Source of the DNA: Metabacillus halosaccharovorans
GTDB taxonomy: Bacteria; Bacillota; Bacilli; Bacillales; Bacillaceae
Direction of reading: 5' to 3'
NCBI RefSeq assembly: GCF_002019635.1
Contig: NZ_KV917371.1
Coordinates: 806,001 to 870,000 of the forward strand
DNA length: 64,000 nt
Below, piece after piece: positions 36,891 through 45,335 of the stretch; the stretch's first letter is position 1; every line of letters starts with the position of its first letter. The notes beneath the pieces are model-generated. The model was given only the letters and a program-made list of their open reading frames with translations. It made no database searches and was not told where the DNA came from. The position numbers and the translations under genes were made by a program.

Positions 36891-37445
36891 TTATACATGT
36901 GGCTCAATTAAGCCGTATTTTCCATCTTTACGTTTATATACAACATTGGTTTTATTCGTTTTTGCATCCGTGTAAACGAAGAAGCTATGTCCAAGCATAT
37001 CCATTTGAAGAATGGCTTCCTCACTGTCCATCGGCTTAAGATTGAATCGTTTCGTACGAACAACCTCTTCCTCTTCATCCAGCTCATCCTGTGGCAGATC
37101 CTCAGGCTGGTAATTGCTAAACACAAACTTTGGAGCACCTTGCTCGCGAAGCTTGCGGTTCACTTTTGTTTTATGTTTACGAATTTGTCGCTCTAATTTA
37201 TTCACAACAAGATCAATCGCTGCGTACATATCCTGGTGATTTTCCTCTGCACGTAGAACCAGATCCGTCATTGGAATGGTCACTTCTATTTTAGATTCCT
37301 GATCATTATAGTACTTTAAGTTAACATTGACATTCGCGTCAACTGACTCTTCAAAGTATCTCTCAAGCTTACCAATTTTCTTTTCTGCATATTCTCTTAA
37401 TGCTGGAGTTATTTCAATGTTTTCCCCTCTGACGTTATATCTCAT
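36891..37445 (-). CDS. hpf: Ribosome hibernation promoting factor, long form
   Basis: This 184-residue protein (YvyD in B. subtilis) has an N-terminal S30AE/YfiA domain (about 1-100, MRYNVRGENIEITPALREYAEKKIGKLE) and a C-terminal dimerisation domain (about 125-184, ending YKRKDGKYGLIEP). It pairs 70S ribosomes into inactive 100S dimers in stationary phase. It lies between fliT and secA as in B. subtilis. A candidate sigma-B promoter lies upstream. Confidence 0.96.
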   Translation of the reverse strand: MRYNVRGENIEITPALREYAEKKIGKLERYFEESVDANVNVNLKYYNDQESKIEVTIPMTDLVLRAEENHQDMYAAIDLVVNKLERQIRKHKTKVNRKLREQGAPKFVFSNYQPEDLPQDELDEEEEVVRTKRFNLKPMDSEEAILQMDMLGHSFFVYTDAKTNKTNVVYKRKDGKYGLIEPHV

Positions 37446-37492
37446 GATTGAACTCCTCCTTTATGATAAAGCTATGTAGTACTATTTCTATA

Positions 37493-37518
37493 CTTCCCTG
37501 CTTGTCTCCTGCATAAAC
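37493..37518 (-). promoter_or_regulatory. Candidate sigma-B promoter of hpf
   Basis: On the minus strand GTTTAT (37513-37518) and GGGAAG (37493-37498) are separated by 14 bp, close to the sigma-B consensus GTTTAA-N12-15-GGG(A/T)A(A/T). B. subtilis hpf is also under sigma-B. Confidence 0.6.
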
Positions 37519-37626
37519 TTAAAAAAACTTTGTGACTTTTTGTAGAAATTTGTATGGTTAGGTAAAGTTTGTGAAGAGGGCATTAAGGGTATGTAAATAG
37601 TTTATGTGTTGTGAATGGAGAAAATG

Positions 37627-37656
37627 AAAAAACTCACCCGATATTCGTGAGTTTTT
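37627..37656. terminator. Hairpin upstream of hpf
   Basis: AAAAACTCAC and GTGAGTTTTT form a 10-bp stem with T-rich ends on both sides. A very similar hairpin at 38074-38100 flanks the other side of the pseudogene. Confidence 0.7.
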
Positions 37657-37761
37657 ATTGGAATCACAGGGATTCTGTTTCTTAACTTTTAATCTCTCTA
37701 TGGGTATATGTGGTCTAGTGGCTTCGGGGGCAAGTTTTTGAGGAAAAGTAGTTAAGGTGGA

Positions 37762-37997
37762 TTAAGACTGGTTTATTTCACGCAGTTTTTTCTCATGTTG
37801 TAATGTTTTAACCGAAATGAAATCAACGGTTTCTTGTGTTTCGGTTCATTCTACGCGGAAACCGTCCATTTTCTTCTCCATTCTATCCAATCTTTCTTCA
37901 ATACGGTCGAATCTTTCATCCACCTTTTTAAATTTTTGATCCATTTTGTCTGAATGTAGTTTTAATGCATAGAGTATTTCCTTTAACGTTTATTCAT
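37762..37997 (-). pseudogene. Decayed coiled-coil protein gene
   Basis: ATG at 37997 gives four codons and stops. A +1 shift opens a frame reading LKEILYALKLHSDKMDQKF, then heptads such as KVDERFDRIEERLDRMEKKMD, then a TGA at 37846-37848. The same frame continues TETQETVDFISVKTLQHEKKLREINQS to the end. Such a heptad region plus a QHEKKLRE tail is, from memory, typical of small Bacillus coiled-coil proteins and resembles the one at 30397-30972. At least one frameshift and one nonsense codon are present. Confidence 0.7.
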
Positions 37998-38073
37998 TGT
38001 CATTATAATACAGGTATGATATTTTTTCTAGATGGACTTTTGTAAAAGTAACGTTAGAGATGAATGGAAAATG

Positions 38074-38100
38074 AAAAAACTCGCCTGTGGCGAGTTTTTT
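38074..38100 (-). terminator. Terminator of fliD-fliS-fliT operon
   Basis: AAAAAACTCGCC and GGCGAGTTTTTT form a perfect 12-bp stem with a 3-nt loop, 66 bp after fliT. Confidence 0.92.
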
Positions 38101-38165
38101 CATTAAATTACTTTAACAAGTTTAAAACACTCTATGCTGATTAGCGGAAAGATTTCCTATCTGAT

Positions 38166-38519
38166 CTATTTTCGTTTATCATAAAACATACCATCAGACA
38201 CCGATACATCTTGGTATGGATTGGAATACTGTTTAGTAGATACTTTTGTTTTTTTCAGATTTACCATATCCTGTTGAACTTGTGACTTCAATTCAATTAG
38301 CTTCTCTATTATTGTTTTATTCCATTTGGAAATTTGTTCACCTAGCTGTTTTTCTTTCTCATTTTTTGGTTTTTCACTTCTATCGATAAACTGTTGGCGT
38401 TCTTCAAGCAATGACGTAATTTGCTTAATTACGTCCTCTCTGTGGTCTGGATCTACTGGTTTTTCAACTAGGTTCAGTAGTTTTTCAGTAATTCTGTGTA
38501 TTTCAATAACAGAACTCAC
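38166..38519 (-). CDS. fliT: Flagellar export chaperone FliT-like
   Basis: This 117-residue, mostly helical, highly charged protein directly follows fliS, the place of fliT (yvyC-fliDST order) in B. subtilis. FliT chaperones the cap protein FliD. The gene starts with GTG at 38519, whose first base is the last base of the fliS stop codon (TAGTG), so translation is coupled. The longer frame beginning at 38579 lies inside fliS and is rejected. Sequence conservation in this family is low; the call rests on position, size and helicity. Confidence 0.82.
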   Translation of the reverse strand: MSSVIEIHRITEKLLNLVEKPVDPDHREDVIKQITSLLEERQQFIDRSEKPKNEKEKQLGEQISKWNKTIIEKLIELKSQVQQDMVNLKKTKVSTKQYSNPYQDVSVSDGMFYDKRK

Positions 38520-38920
38520 TAAGCCTGCCCGCCTTGTCCATGTTGTTTTTGACGATTCATTTGAATAACTTGTTTCCATGTGTCTCTAAATTCAATTGCA
38601 TAGTTCTCTACTTCTTTTAAAATAGATGGATCATTCTTAATATTTGCTTCTATTAATCGGTGATTCATATATTCATACATCACTTCAAATTTTTTAGAGA
38701 TTTCATAATCTTTATTTAAAGTAATCATTAGCTCTGTGATAATCTTTTGGGCTTTTTGAATGTTTGTATTTTTTTCTTGAATATTTGAATCTTCTATTGC
38801 TTTTGCTGCTTGTCCAATAAATTTGATACATCCGTTATAGAGCATTAGCGTAATTTCACCAGGTGTTGCTGTCGTAATTGCATTTTGTTGATAGGCTGAA
38901 TACGGATTATTGATTGCCAC
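38519..38920 (-). CDS. fliS: Flagellin chaperone FliS
   Basis: This 133-residue four-helix protein has the typical FliS start NPYSAYQQNAITTATPGEITLMLYNGCIKFI, followed by the YEYMNHRLIEANIKND helix and the FRDTWKQ segment. FliS binds the C-terminal D0 helix of flagellin in the cytosol and, with FliW and CsrA, links flagellin supply to translation. It lies between fliD and fliT. A paralogue is present at 59366. Confidence 0.96.
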   Translation of the reverse strand: MAINNPYSAYQQNAITTATPGEITLMLYNGCIKFIGQAAKAIEDSNIQEKNTNIQKAQKIITELMITLNKDYEISKKFEVMYEYMNHRLIEANIKNDPSILKEVENYAIEFRDTWKQVIQMNRQKQHGQGGQA

Positions 38921-38938
38921 TTATGACACTCCTTTTCT

Positions 38939-40510
38939 CTAAGCAAATTGTTGCATTAAGTATGTTGATTGAGAATTAGCCTTTTGTATCGCTTGTTCCA
39001 TTGCTGTAAATTGATTCCAGTATCTATTTTCAATTTGAGTGAGACGATCTTGGAATCGATCAATTTGTGAATCTAAGCCAACAATATTGCGTCCAATTGA
39101 GAATTGCTGATTTGTTGAAGTCAGTTTCCCTGCTTTTTTCTCAATTCCCTCTACTGTATCACTAATGATATTTCGAAGTCGTTTTGTTAGTCCTAGTTCT
39201 GCCTGTACAGTACTATCTTTTGTAGTTGTTGTCCCATCTGTTGCAGTTGTTGTGATACGGGTAGCTCCACTAAACATTTGAAATACAGCCTGTGGATCTT
39301 TTTCAATTGCTTCCCTTAGTTTTGTTTCATCAATCGTTAGCTTTCCATTATCTCGATAATTATTTGTTGTTTTTATACCAATTTCCGCCAATTGATTATA
39401 ATCACTATTTGCTCCAGTACCTGTATACGCAGAATATAATGCAGTTCGCATCTTATTTAAAGAAGAAGCTAAAATCGAGTCATTTTTTAATAGACCACTT
39501 TTTGCTTTTTCTTCCCATAATTCAATTTGTTTCTCAGACATTGCCTCTTTTTCTTCATCTGAGAGTGGCTGATAACTTCGATAGCGTGTTTCACTTATTT
39601 CTCCGTTTATTTTTTCGATTAATTCATTATATTTGTCAACAAACTGGACTATTTTATCTACCATATTATCTGTATCACTAGAAACTTTTATGGTAGCAGC
39701 TTTACCATTAGTTACGTCATTTAGGGTGTATGTGACATCGTTAATCGTAAATGTGTTGCTAGAGCGTGTAATGTTTTCAAGGCCATTGAGGGTAAAGGCA
39801 GCATCATCACCAGCTGTTTTTGTAGCTTCAAGAGTATATGGAACGGTGTTATTAGTTGTATCCGAGAAGCCTAAGCTTGCAAATAACGTCTTGGCAGCTT
39901 CATTTTCTATAGTAATTGAGGATTTACTTCCGGTATCATTTTTAGTCATAACGACTTTACCATTTTCCGTAAATAAGTTAATCCCTAATTCCTTTTTACT
40001 TGACAACTGTTTCAAGACATCTTCCAGAGTAGATCCAGCTTTAATTGTTAATTCGATAACATCCGTTTTCGTACCGTCACTATTTGTTACCATTGATTGT
40101 GTACCATCACCATTTGTAGCCTTTAATTGAATAACAGTGTCTGACGCAAATGTGTTTTGATCATATGTTATTCCTGAGTTGGAAATCCAGTTTGTGGAAG
40201 AAGCTAATTTATTTACTACTATCGATGTATTAACATTTCCTGCATTCGTGCTTGCTGTCGCAGTAACCGCACTGGACATAGAACTTGTTACAGTCTTTTT
40301 TAAAAAATCCTTTTGTAGTGTCATATTGTCAAATATATAATCATCAAAATCACTTAAAAGAGTGTTCATGCTACGATAATCATCTCGTTGCCATTCAAGT
40401 AATTGCTTTTTTTGAGATAGTTTATCTAATGGAATTCTTTCAGCCTTCATTAAGTCACTGACTAATGTATCAATATCCATGCCACTAGCTAATCCACCAA
40501 TTCGAACCAT
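38939..40510 (-). CDS. fliD: Flagellar cap protein FliD
   Basis: This 523-residue hook-associated protein 2 caps the filament and folds incoming flagellin. The N-terminal FliD_N (MVRIGGLASGMDIDTLVSDLMKAERIPLD), a FliD_C domain from about 230 and a C-terminal coiled coil (IENRYWNQFTAMEQAIQKANSQSTYL) are typical. Length agrees with B. subtilis FliD (498). It is transcribed with flaG upstream (12 bp gap) and fliS-fliT downstream. Confidence 0.96.
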   Translation of the reverse strand: MVRIGGLASGMDIDTLVSDLMKAERIPLDKLSQKKQLLEWQRDDYRSMNTLLSDFDDYIFDNMTLQKDFLKKTVTSSMSSAVTATASTNAGNVNTSIVVNKLASSTNWISNSGITYDQNTFASDTVIQLKATNGDGTQSMVTNSDGTKTDVIELTIKAGSTLEDVLKQLSSKKELGINLFTENGKVVMTKNDTGSKSSITIENEAAKTLFASLGFSDTTNNTVPYTLEATKTAGDDAAFTLNGLENITRSSNTFTINDVTYTLNDVTNGKAATIKVSSDTDNMVDKIVQFVDKYNELIEKINGEISETRYRSYQPLSDEEKEAMSEKQIELWEEKAKSGLLKNDSILASSLNKMRTALYSAYTGTGANSDYNQLAEIGIKTTNNYRDNGKLTIDETKLREAIEKDPQAVFQMFSGATRITTTATDGTTTTKDSTVQAELGLTKRLRNIISDTVEGIEKKAGKLTSTNQQFSIGRNIVGLDSQIDRFQDRLTQIENRYWNQFTAMEQAIQKANSQSTYLMQQFA

Positions 40511-40522
40511 GCTTTTTCACCT

Positions 40523-40864
40523 CTATATCTTTTTATCAAACAAAATCCCCATAAACTCTGTCATTTCTGAATACATATCAAGAACCTTTTTTGAGGGTAT
40601 TTCTTTTATTACTTCATTTGTCTGATCATCGACAACTGTTACATAGTATTCATTTAGTTCTTCGTGAAGTTGAAATTTAATATGTGTATTTGTTGGTTGT
40701 AGAAAATCGTTTAATCCTTTAACTATTTTTTTCAGACCCTCTTCATCTTGTACCACATTTTTTTCTATTTCAGTTTTTGCTTCTTTATCTCTTTTTTCTG
40801 CGTTACGATATGTTTGTTCTAAGTTGTGAAGTGCTGGTTGTGAAGTAATTTTGTCGATAGACAT
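40523..40864 (-). CDS. flaG: Flagellar protein FlaG
   Basis: This 113-residue protein has the FlaG domain in its second half (IKFQLHEELNEYYVTVVDDQTNEVIKEIPSKKVLDMYSEM); the first half is charged and helical. FlaG influences filament length and is usually next to fliD. GGAG lies 8 nt before the ATG at 40864. A near-perfect sigma-D promoter is 36 nt upstream, so flaG heads the fliDST unit. Confidence 0.94.
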   Translation of the reverse strand: MSIDKITSQPALHNLEQTYRNAEKRDKEAKTEIEKNVVQDEEGLKKIVKGLNDFLQPTNTHIKFQLHEELNEYYVTVVDDQTNEVIKEIPSKKVLDMYSEMTEFMGILFDKKI

Positions 40865-40899
40865 GGAAAACACTCCTCTGAATTAGATATCTATCTTTA

Positions 40900-40926
40900 A
40901 TATCGGTTAATCCTAATAGATGTTTA
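40900..40926 (-). promoter_or_regulatory. Sigma-D promoter of flaG-fliDST
   Basis: On the minus strand TAAA (40923-40926), 15 bp, then ACCGATAT (40900-40907): 7 of 8 -10 bases with exact -35 and spacing. Confidence 0.9.
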
Positions 40927-40948
40927 ACTTTTTTAGACCCTATATATT

Positions 40949-43384
40949 CTATTTTAATAGCCCTAGAACTTGTTCCTGTGATTGTTTGAGGTGTACCGCC
41001 ATTGCCTGCTGTGCTTGAGTTAATATTTGTTCCTTTAAAAGACTCATGGCTTCCCTAGCCAAATCTGTATCTTGAATTCTACTCAATGATGCAACTGTAT
41101 TTTCTTCCATTACTGATAGATTTGTTGCAATATGATCTAATCGATTTTCAACTGCTCCAACATTACCTAGTTCCTGCAAAACAAAGTCCAGTGCATTATC
41201 AATGATCTTTAACCCACGTGCAGCATCTTCTTGAGTTCGTACACAAATAATATTTGTGTCTCTTAGTAAATTATCAAATGATGCAATTTCCACCTTGAAA
41301 TTTTGACCTGAGTTAGCTCCCACTTGGAACGTAAACTCATTCGGTTCATATCCGATAGCTTGTCTTACACGATAATCAACTGATAGCGTATGATTCCCGG
41401 CACCAAGAGTGATACTATCTTTATTTAATACTACTATACTATCTTGTAGCGAATACTGATTTGTCGAAAGCAGATTGCCATCTAAGGTAACCGCTAGTTG
41501 TGAAGGATCTACTTCTGCCCCTGTTAAACTATCACCTGTTTCATGGTCGCAATAATTATGAAAATAGTTATTTGGCATATGATCATTTAATGATATCTCT
41601 AATGAATCGAAGTATTGGACGGTTAACGATACTCCAGTTAGTGAATTCGTAATATCAGGACGGGCATTACCCACAATTTCTACCTGCTGTCCTTTAACTG
41701 TGTAACCATTTCCTGTAGGATCTTGAACTTTTAAAACTTCCTCTCCATTCATAATTACTTTATAAATGTAAGAGTTTTGAGGGATATGTTGAACTAAATC
41801 ATTAGCTGTTAACGAGTAAACTTGAAAATCTCCGGAGTTATCATCAAAATCAGGACGATAAGAACCATGTAAAGAAAGTCTATTAAAGTCTCTATCATAT
41901 GTGAAACCATTTTCAGAATCGTAGGGGACCTCGACGCCACTTTGATAGACTCTAATTGCTTTTGGTCCTGTTACACTAGCTAAACCGTAATCAAGTGTAT
42001 TTGAAGCAAGCTGAAAATCATACGTGTCATTCCCCCGACTCGAAGAACTACTTTCATAGACAAAACTTACTTTAACATCAGGATTGGATGTATTATTCGC
42101 TTCAGGACGTGCATCCCCGTACAGCTCTATACGGTTGGTTTGACTATTGTAGAAATATCCATTAGTTTTTGTATCATCATATTCAACATTAGCACCATCT
42201 ACTTCGACAAGAAATGTAATTGGTTCACCTGTTCCGTATGTTTCAGGAGTTTGTGATAAAGCAATCTCTACTTTTCCATCTTGATGATGAACGTCTGCTG
42301 TCGGGACAACCATCTGAACTAAGTAGGTATCATTTACATCAGGGCGACTTGTCCCATACAGCTCGATTGTATTTGTTGTTGAATTATATTGAAAACCATT
42401 AGTATTCGAGTATTCGATTTCCTCAGTAGAATTTCGATATACACGTATCGAATTAGGTGTCACAGTACTACCAAGGTTATAAACTTCTGGTACATTATTT
42501 AATCTAATACCATATACATCCTTTGAGGTGGATGTTGAATCATAAACATACTTAATCTTAACTTCTTCATTAGAAGCAATATCCGACCGGGCATCTCCAT
42601 AAAGACTGACTCTGCCATTTTCATACGTATACCCATTTGTTTTTGATGCATCGTATACTATTTCTTCTCCTCCAACATAAACACGTAATGAACGGTTTGT
42701 TGTAAGATCCGGATTTTCTAAATTATAGTTATCAATGTAGCTTGTTAAACTAAAGGTTTGAACTTGGTTTCGATTATCCACGTCATTGTAGTATTCTACT
42801 TCTACTTCTTCAAGATAGGAAGGGCGAAGATTGCCGTAAAACTCAATTTTTCCAGTAGCATCATCTACAAAAACACCATTTGTATTGTTAACATCTGTAG
42901 GTCTTGAAGAAAGCAACTGATCACGGGTAACCACAGTTCCTCCCACTTTTATACTTAGAGAACGTGGCCCCATTTCTCCATGCATATTATAAATTTCAGC
43001 TCCAAAAGGAACTGCTGTCGTAAATATCTCATTTTGAAATGAATCGGAGACATAGGAAAATTTATAATAATCTTGTGCATCATCGTCTGGCTCACTACCT
43101 ATAATTGCATCTCCAAAAAATTCAATTTCACCACCTGAAACCGTATAATATCCCCCTACAGGTTCCAAACCAGTCCCATCCCAATAGGTCAACTCTATTT
43201 CTCCATTATCATTAACCTTTTGAACCCTTAAGGAAGCATCACCAGTGTTCATCCTGTATAAATCTGGTGATGATGGAAGTGATAGTTTGTTCACATTATC
43301 TTCTCGAGGTACTTTAAGTACATCAGAAGATGGAATTAGCTCAATAGGTCCACTTGTTATAGTTTGGTTATTAAGATTAACCAT
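40949..43384 (-). CDS. Giant flagellin, C-terminal part (second frame)
   Basis: This 811-residue frame ends in a flagellin C-terminal D1/D0 domain (about 700-811: GAVENRLDHIATNLSVMEENTVASLSRIQDTDLAREAMSLLKEQIL...AQQAMAVHLKQSQEQVLGLLK) but has no N-terminal D0. Residues about 60-680 consist of seven or eight beta-rich modules of about 75-95 residues. Each contains a TNGY-Y-NRIELYGDARPD-like core followed by VKVSYVY. Its ATG lies in an 8-nt overlap with the upstream frame and has no good ribosome-binding site. It reads as the second half of one flagellin of about 1,150 residues, separated by a 7-bp duplication. If separately made, it would rely on translational coupling. Confidence 0.85.
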   Translation of the reverse strand: MVNLNNQTITSGPIELIPSSDVLKVPREDNVNKLSLPSSPDLYRMNTGDASLRVQKVNDNGEIELTYWDGTGLEPVGGYYTVSGGEIEFFGDAIIGSEPDDDAQDYYKFSYVSDSFQNEIFTTAVPFGAEIYNMHGEMGPRSLSIKVGGTVVTRDQLLSSRPTDVNNTNGVFVDDATGKIEFYGNLRPSYLEEVEVEYYNDVDNRNQVQTFSLTSYIDNYNLENPDLTTNRSLRVYVGGEEIVYDASKTNGYTYENGRVSLYGDARSDIASNEEVKIKYVYDSTSTSKDVYGIRLNNVPEVYNLGSTVTPNSIRVYRNSTEEIEYSNTNGFQYNSTTNTIELYGTSRPDVNDTYLVQMVVPTADVHHQDGKVEIALSQTPETYGTGEPITFLVEVDGANVEYDDTKTNGYFYNSQTNRIELYGDARPEANNTSNPDVKVSFVYESSSSSRGNDTYDFQLASNTLDYGLASVTGPKAIRVYQSGVEVPYDSENGFTYDRDFNRLSLHGSYRPDFDDNSGDFQVYSLTANDLVQHIPQNSYIYKVIMNGEEVLKVQDPTGNGYTVKGQQVEIVGNARPDITNSLTGVSLTVQYFDSLEISLNDHMPNNYFHNYCDHETGDSLTGAEVDPSQLAVTLDGNLLSTNQYSLQDSIVVLNKDSITLGAGNHTLSVDYRVRQAIGYEPNEFTFQVGANSGQNFKVEIASFDNLLRDTNIICVRTQEDAARGLKIIDNALDFVLQELGNVGAVENRLDHIATNLSVMEENTVASLSRIQDTDLAREAMSLLKEQILTQAQQAMAVHLKQSQEQVLGLLK

Positions 43385-44399
43385 TAACTTTTCTAATGTT
43401 ACCTAGGTTATCCGAATATACAAATGAAGTATTTCCAATTTCAACGATGGGTGAAAAACTATATCCTACACTACCATCTTGATAATTGTATTCATACGTT
43501 TGATAAGTACTCCAACTATAAGCAGAGGAAGATCGTCTCTCTAAAATAAGCTCTGTACCACTGTCTCTTAGCCTCATTAAAGAATTGGGAGCAACAGTTT
43601 CTGGAACAGCAGTGCTTGTCGCTTGATCTACACTTGAAACCTCCCCTCCATCCTTAGGAACAACATATTGGCCTCCGTCACGGGAAGAGGTAAATACGAT
43701 TGATTGTCCATCTTGGGTCCATCTTGGAAGATGATCGTTGATAGTAGTACCAACATAGGTAACAGGTTGAGCACCTCCTGAACTAGTGGATGGATTATAG
43801 GTATAATTCATGGAGCTTGTTTCAGTCTTAGGTAGAATATAATCGTATCCGGCAGTGTTCATCGCAGTGTCAATATACTGATATTGACCCACTTGAGATA
43901 ATTGTATTGTTTTTGATGCTGTACGATCTTCATAAAGGAATTCACCGTGGGTTTTATTCGATAGTAATTTCATTTTATTAAATTCGGTATGATGGACAAT
44001 TTCGTTTAAATTTTTCTTCAATTCATCTACTTCATTTTGTATAAGTAGTGTATCAGCTGTTGTCAAAGCATTTGGTTGATCTCGCAACTCTGTGTTGGTT
44101 CCATTCATGGCTTGGACAGTTAGTTCTCGGATACGATGAATGATATCCGTCATTTCTTGCATCGCTCCATCAGCTACCTGAACAAGAGACCCTGCATCTT
44201 GCGCATTTTGAATTGCTTGATTTTCGCCTCTTGATAATGCTAGTAGCTTTTGACTAATTGCTAGGCCTACAGCATCATTGGATGCAGAACGAATTTTTTG
44301 CCCTGTAGCTATTTTATCTATTGTTTTTTGTAAATTTGTTTGTGTTTTTTTCATTTTGTTGGTTAGTCTTAATGGTAGTCCGTTGGTGTTGATGTACAT
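43377..44399 (-). CDS. Giant flagellin, N-terminal part (first frame)
   Basis: This 340-residue frame starts with a flagellin N-terminal D0/D1 domain (about 1-150: LTNKMKKTQTNLQKTIDKIATGQKIRSASNDAVGLAISQKL ... IIHRIRELTVQAMNGT ... EFNKMKLL). It continues with a TolB-like segment (LPRWTQDGQSIVFTSSRDGGQY) and stops without a C-terminal D0. The last codons read GNIRKVNG-stop. Deleting one copy of the GTTAATG/GTTAATC tandem at the junction restores a frame reading GNIRKVNLNNQTI into the next gene. ATG 44399 has AAAAGGGG about 12-13 nt upstream, a long spacing. The domain order shows one flagellin gene cut in two. Confidence 0.85.
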   Translation of the reverse strand: MYINTNGLPLRLTNKMKKTQTNLQKTIDKIATGQKIRSASNDAVGLAISQKLLALSRGENQAIQNAQDAGSLVQVADGAMQEMTDIIHRIRELTVQAMNGTNTELRDQPNALTTADTLLIQNEVDELKKNLNEIVHHTEFNKMKLLSNKTHGEFLYEDRTASKTIQLSQVGQYQYIDTAMNTAGYDYILPKTETSSMNYTYNPSTSSGGAQPVTYVGTTINDHLPRWTQDGQSIVFTSSRDGGQYVVPKDGGEVSSVDQATSTAVPETVAPNSLMRLRDSGTELILERRSSSAYSWSTYQTYEYNYQDGSVGYSFSPIVEIGNTSFVYSDNLGNIRKVNG

Positions 44400-44620
44400 G
44401 GTGTGCTGACATCCCCTTTTATTACTTTTGGTTAAAATCCGCAAAATATTGACTTATTTTTTACTTTTTTGGCTAACAAAGGGTTGTTTGTTTGCTTACT
44501 TTTTACCATAAAACTTTTATGTCTTCCAAACTAATAATTGTTGGTTATCCTCAATCTTTCCCTTTACTCAGTAGCTATAACAAACATTTAAATACCTAAA
44601 ACCTAGACCCTTTCGAACAA
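44400..44620. other. Upstream region of giant flagellin
   Basis: AT-rich. A poor sigma-D-like match (GCGGATTT near 44439) is the only promoter candidate. Nothing else is recognisable. Confidence 0.3.
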
Positions 44621-45025
44621 AAGATATTGAACAAAAAATACATGAAAAGATAAATAAACACCCAATTATTGATTCACTGTTAGGAATATTAAATACTCAG
44701 CAACTTTTTTATTAACCTATCAATTGAAAAAAGAACTAAAATACCTTTTAAAATGTCAAAGAAATAAGCTTCTTATGAAATGCTAGGTTGAAATAAGGGC
44801 ACAACTGCTTTAATTACTACAGAACTGAGCATCGATATGTACCAATCTCCAACATCTTGCATCTGCACCTTGGGGAGAGTTTGTCTTCTGGAGATCAAGA
44901 AAGTACTAGGATAAGATAAAGCACTAGAACATCCACATATAAAGTCTGCGTTATGTGATGTTGCATTTGCTATTATAGAAGTAGATACAAAAAGAGGAAA
45001 GAAAAAAGCATTTGTTGCCACATGA
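44620..45025 (+). pseudogene. IS110-family transposase remnant
   Basis: Pieces of an IS110-type transposase can be read in order on the plus strand across several frameshifts and stops. First KDIEQKIHEKINKHPIIDSLL (helical region), then NKGTTALITTELSIDMYQSPTS (the IPGI-TTA-EIG-DM region), then LASAPWG (matching HLASWAG). Last is EHPHIKSALCDVAFAI followed by TKRGKKKAFVAT (the C-terminal NPHIKSAL ... RRGKKKA-VA motif). The N-terminal DEDD catalytic part is not seen. The element is dead and strongly decayed. It lies between the giant flagellin and the glycosyltransferase genes. Confidence 0.72.
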
Positions 45026-45286
45026 CATACTTAAATTTCTATTATTTTTCAAGGAAAACCTTAGCGGTATTCTCAGTGATTTTCATTATAGACAAGAAAG
45101 AAATTATACAAGAATACTCTACTTTCCTATCTTTTAAAGTTTAATATTATTATCATTAAATTTTTGTTGAAAATATCATAATTTCATTTTGTAAAAATCA
45201 AATAATATTAACCCTTTCAGTACAGTTAGAAATATGGAATATTATTTTAAGTATACTAGATTTCCCTATACTCAATTATTGATGTT

Positions 45287-45335
45287 TTAAAGGGAGTTTA
45301 TTCTACTAAATAAAGAGAAAATAAACTCCCTTTAA
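45287..45335 (-). terminator. Terminator of the glycosyltransferase operon
   Basis: TTAAAGGGAGTTTATT and AATAAACTCCCTTTAA form a perfect 16-bp stem directly after the GT4 stop codon. Confidence 0.92.

Noticed and set aside
44430-44460. Sigma-D promoter for the giant flagellin
   Set aside because: GCGGATTT matches only 6 of 8 and no TAAA lies at the right spacing, so it was not listed as a feature.
44773-45021. 82-codon minus-strand ORF downstream of the glycosyltransferases
   Set aside because: It is the complement of the IS110 transposase remnant on the plus strand and has no ribosome-binding site.
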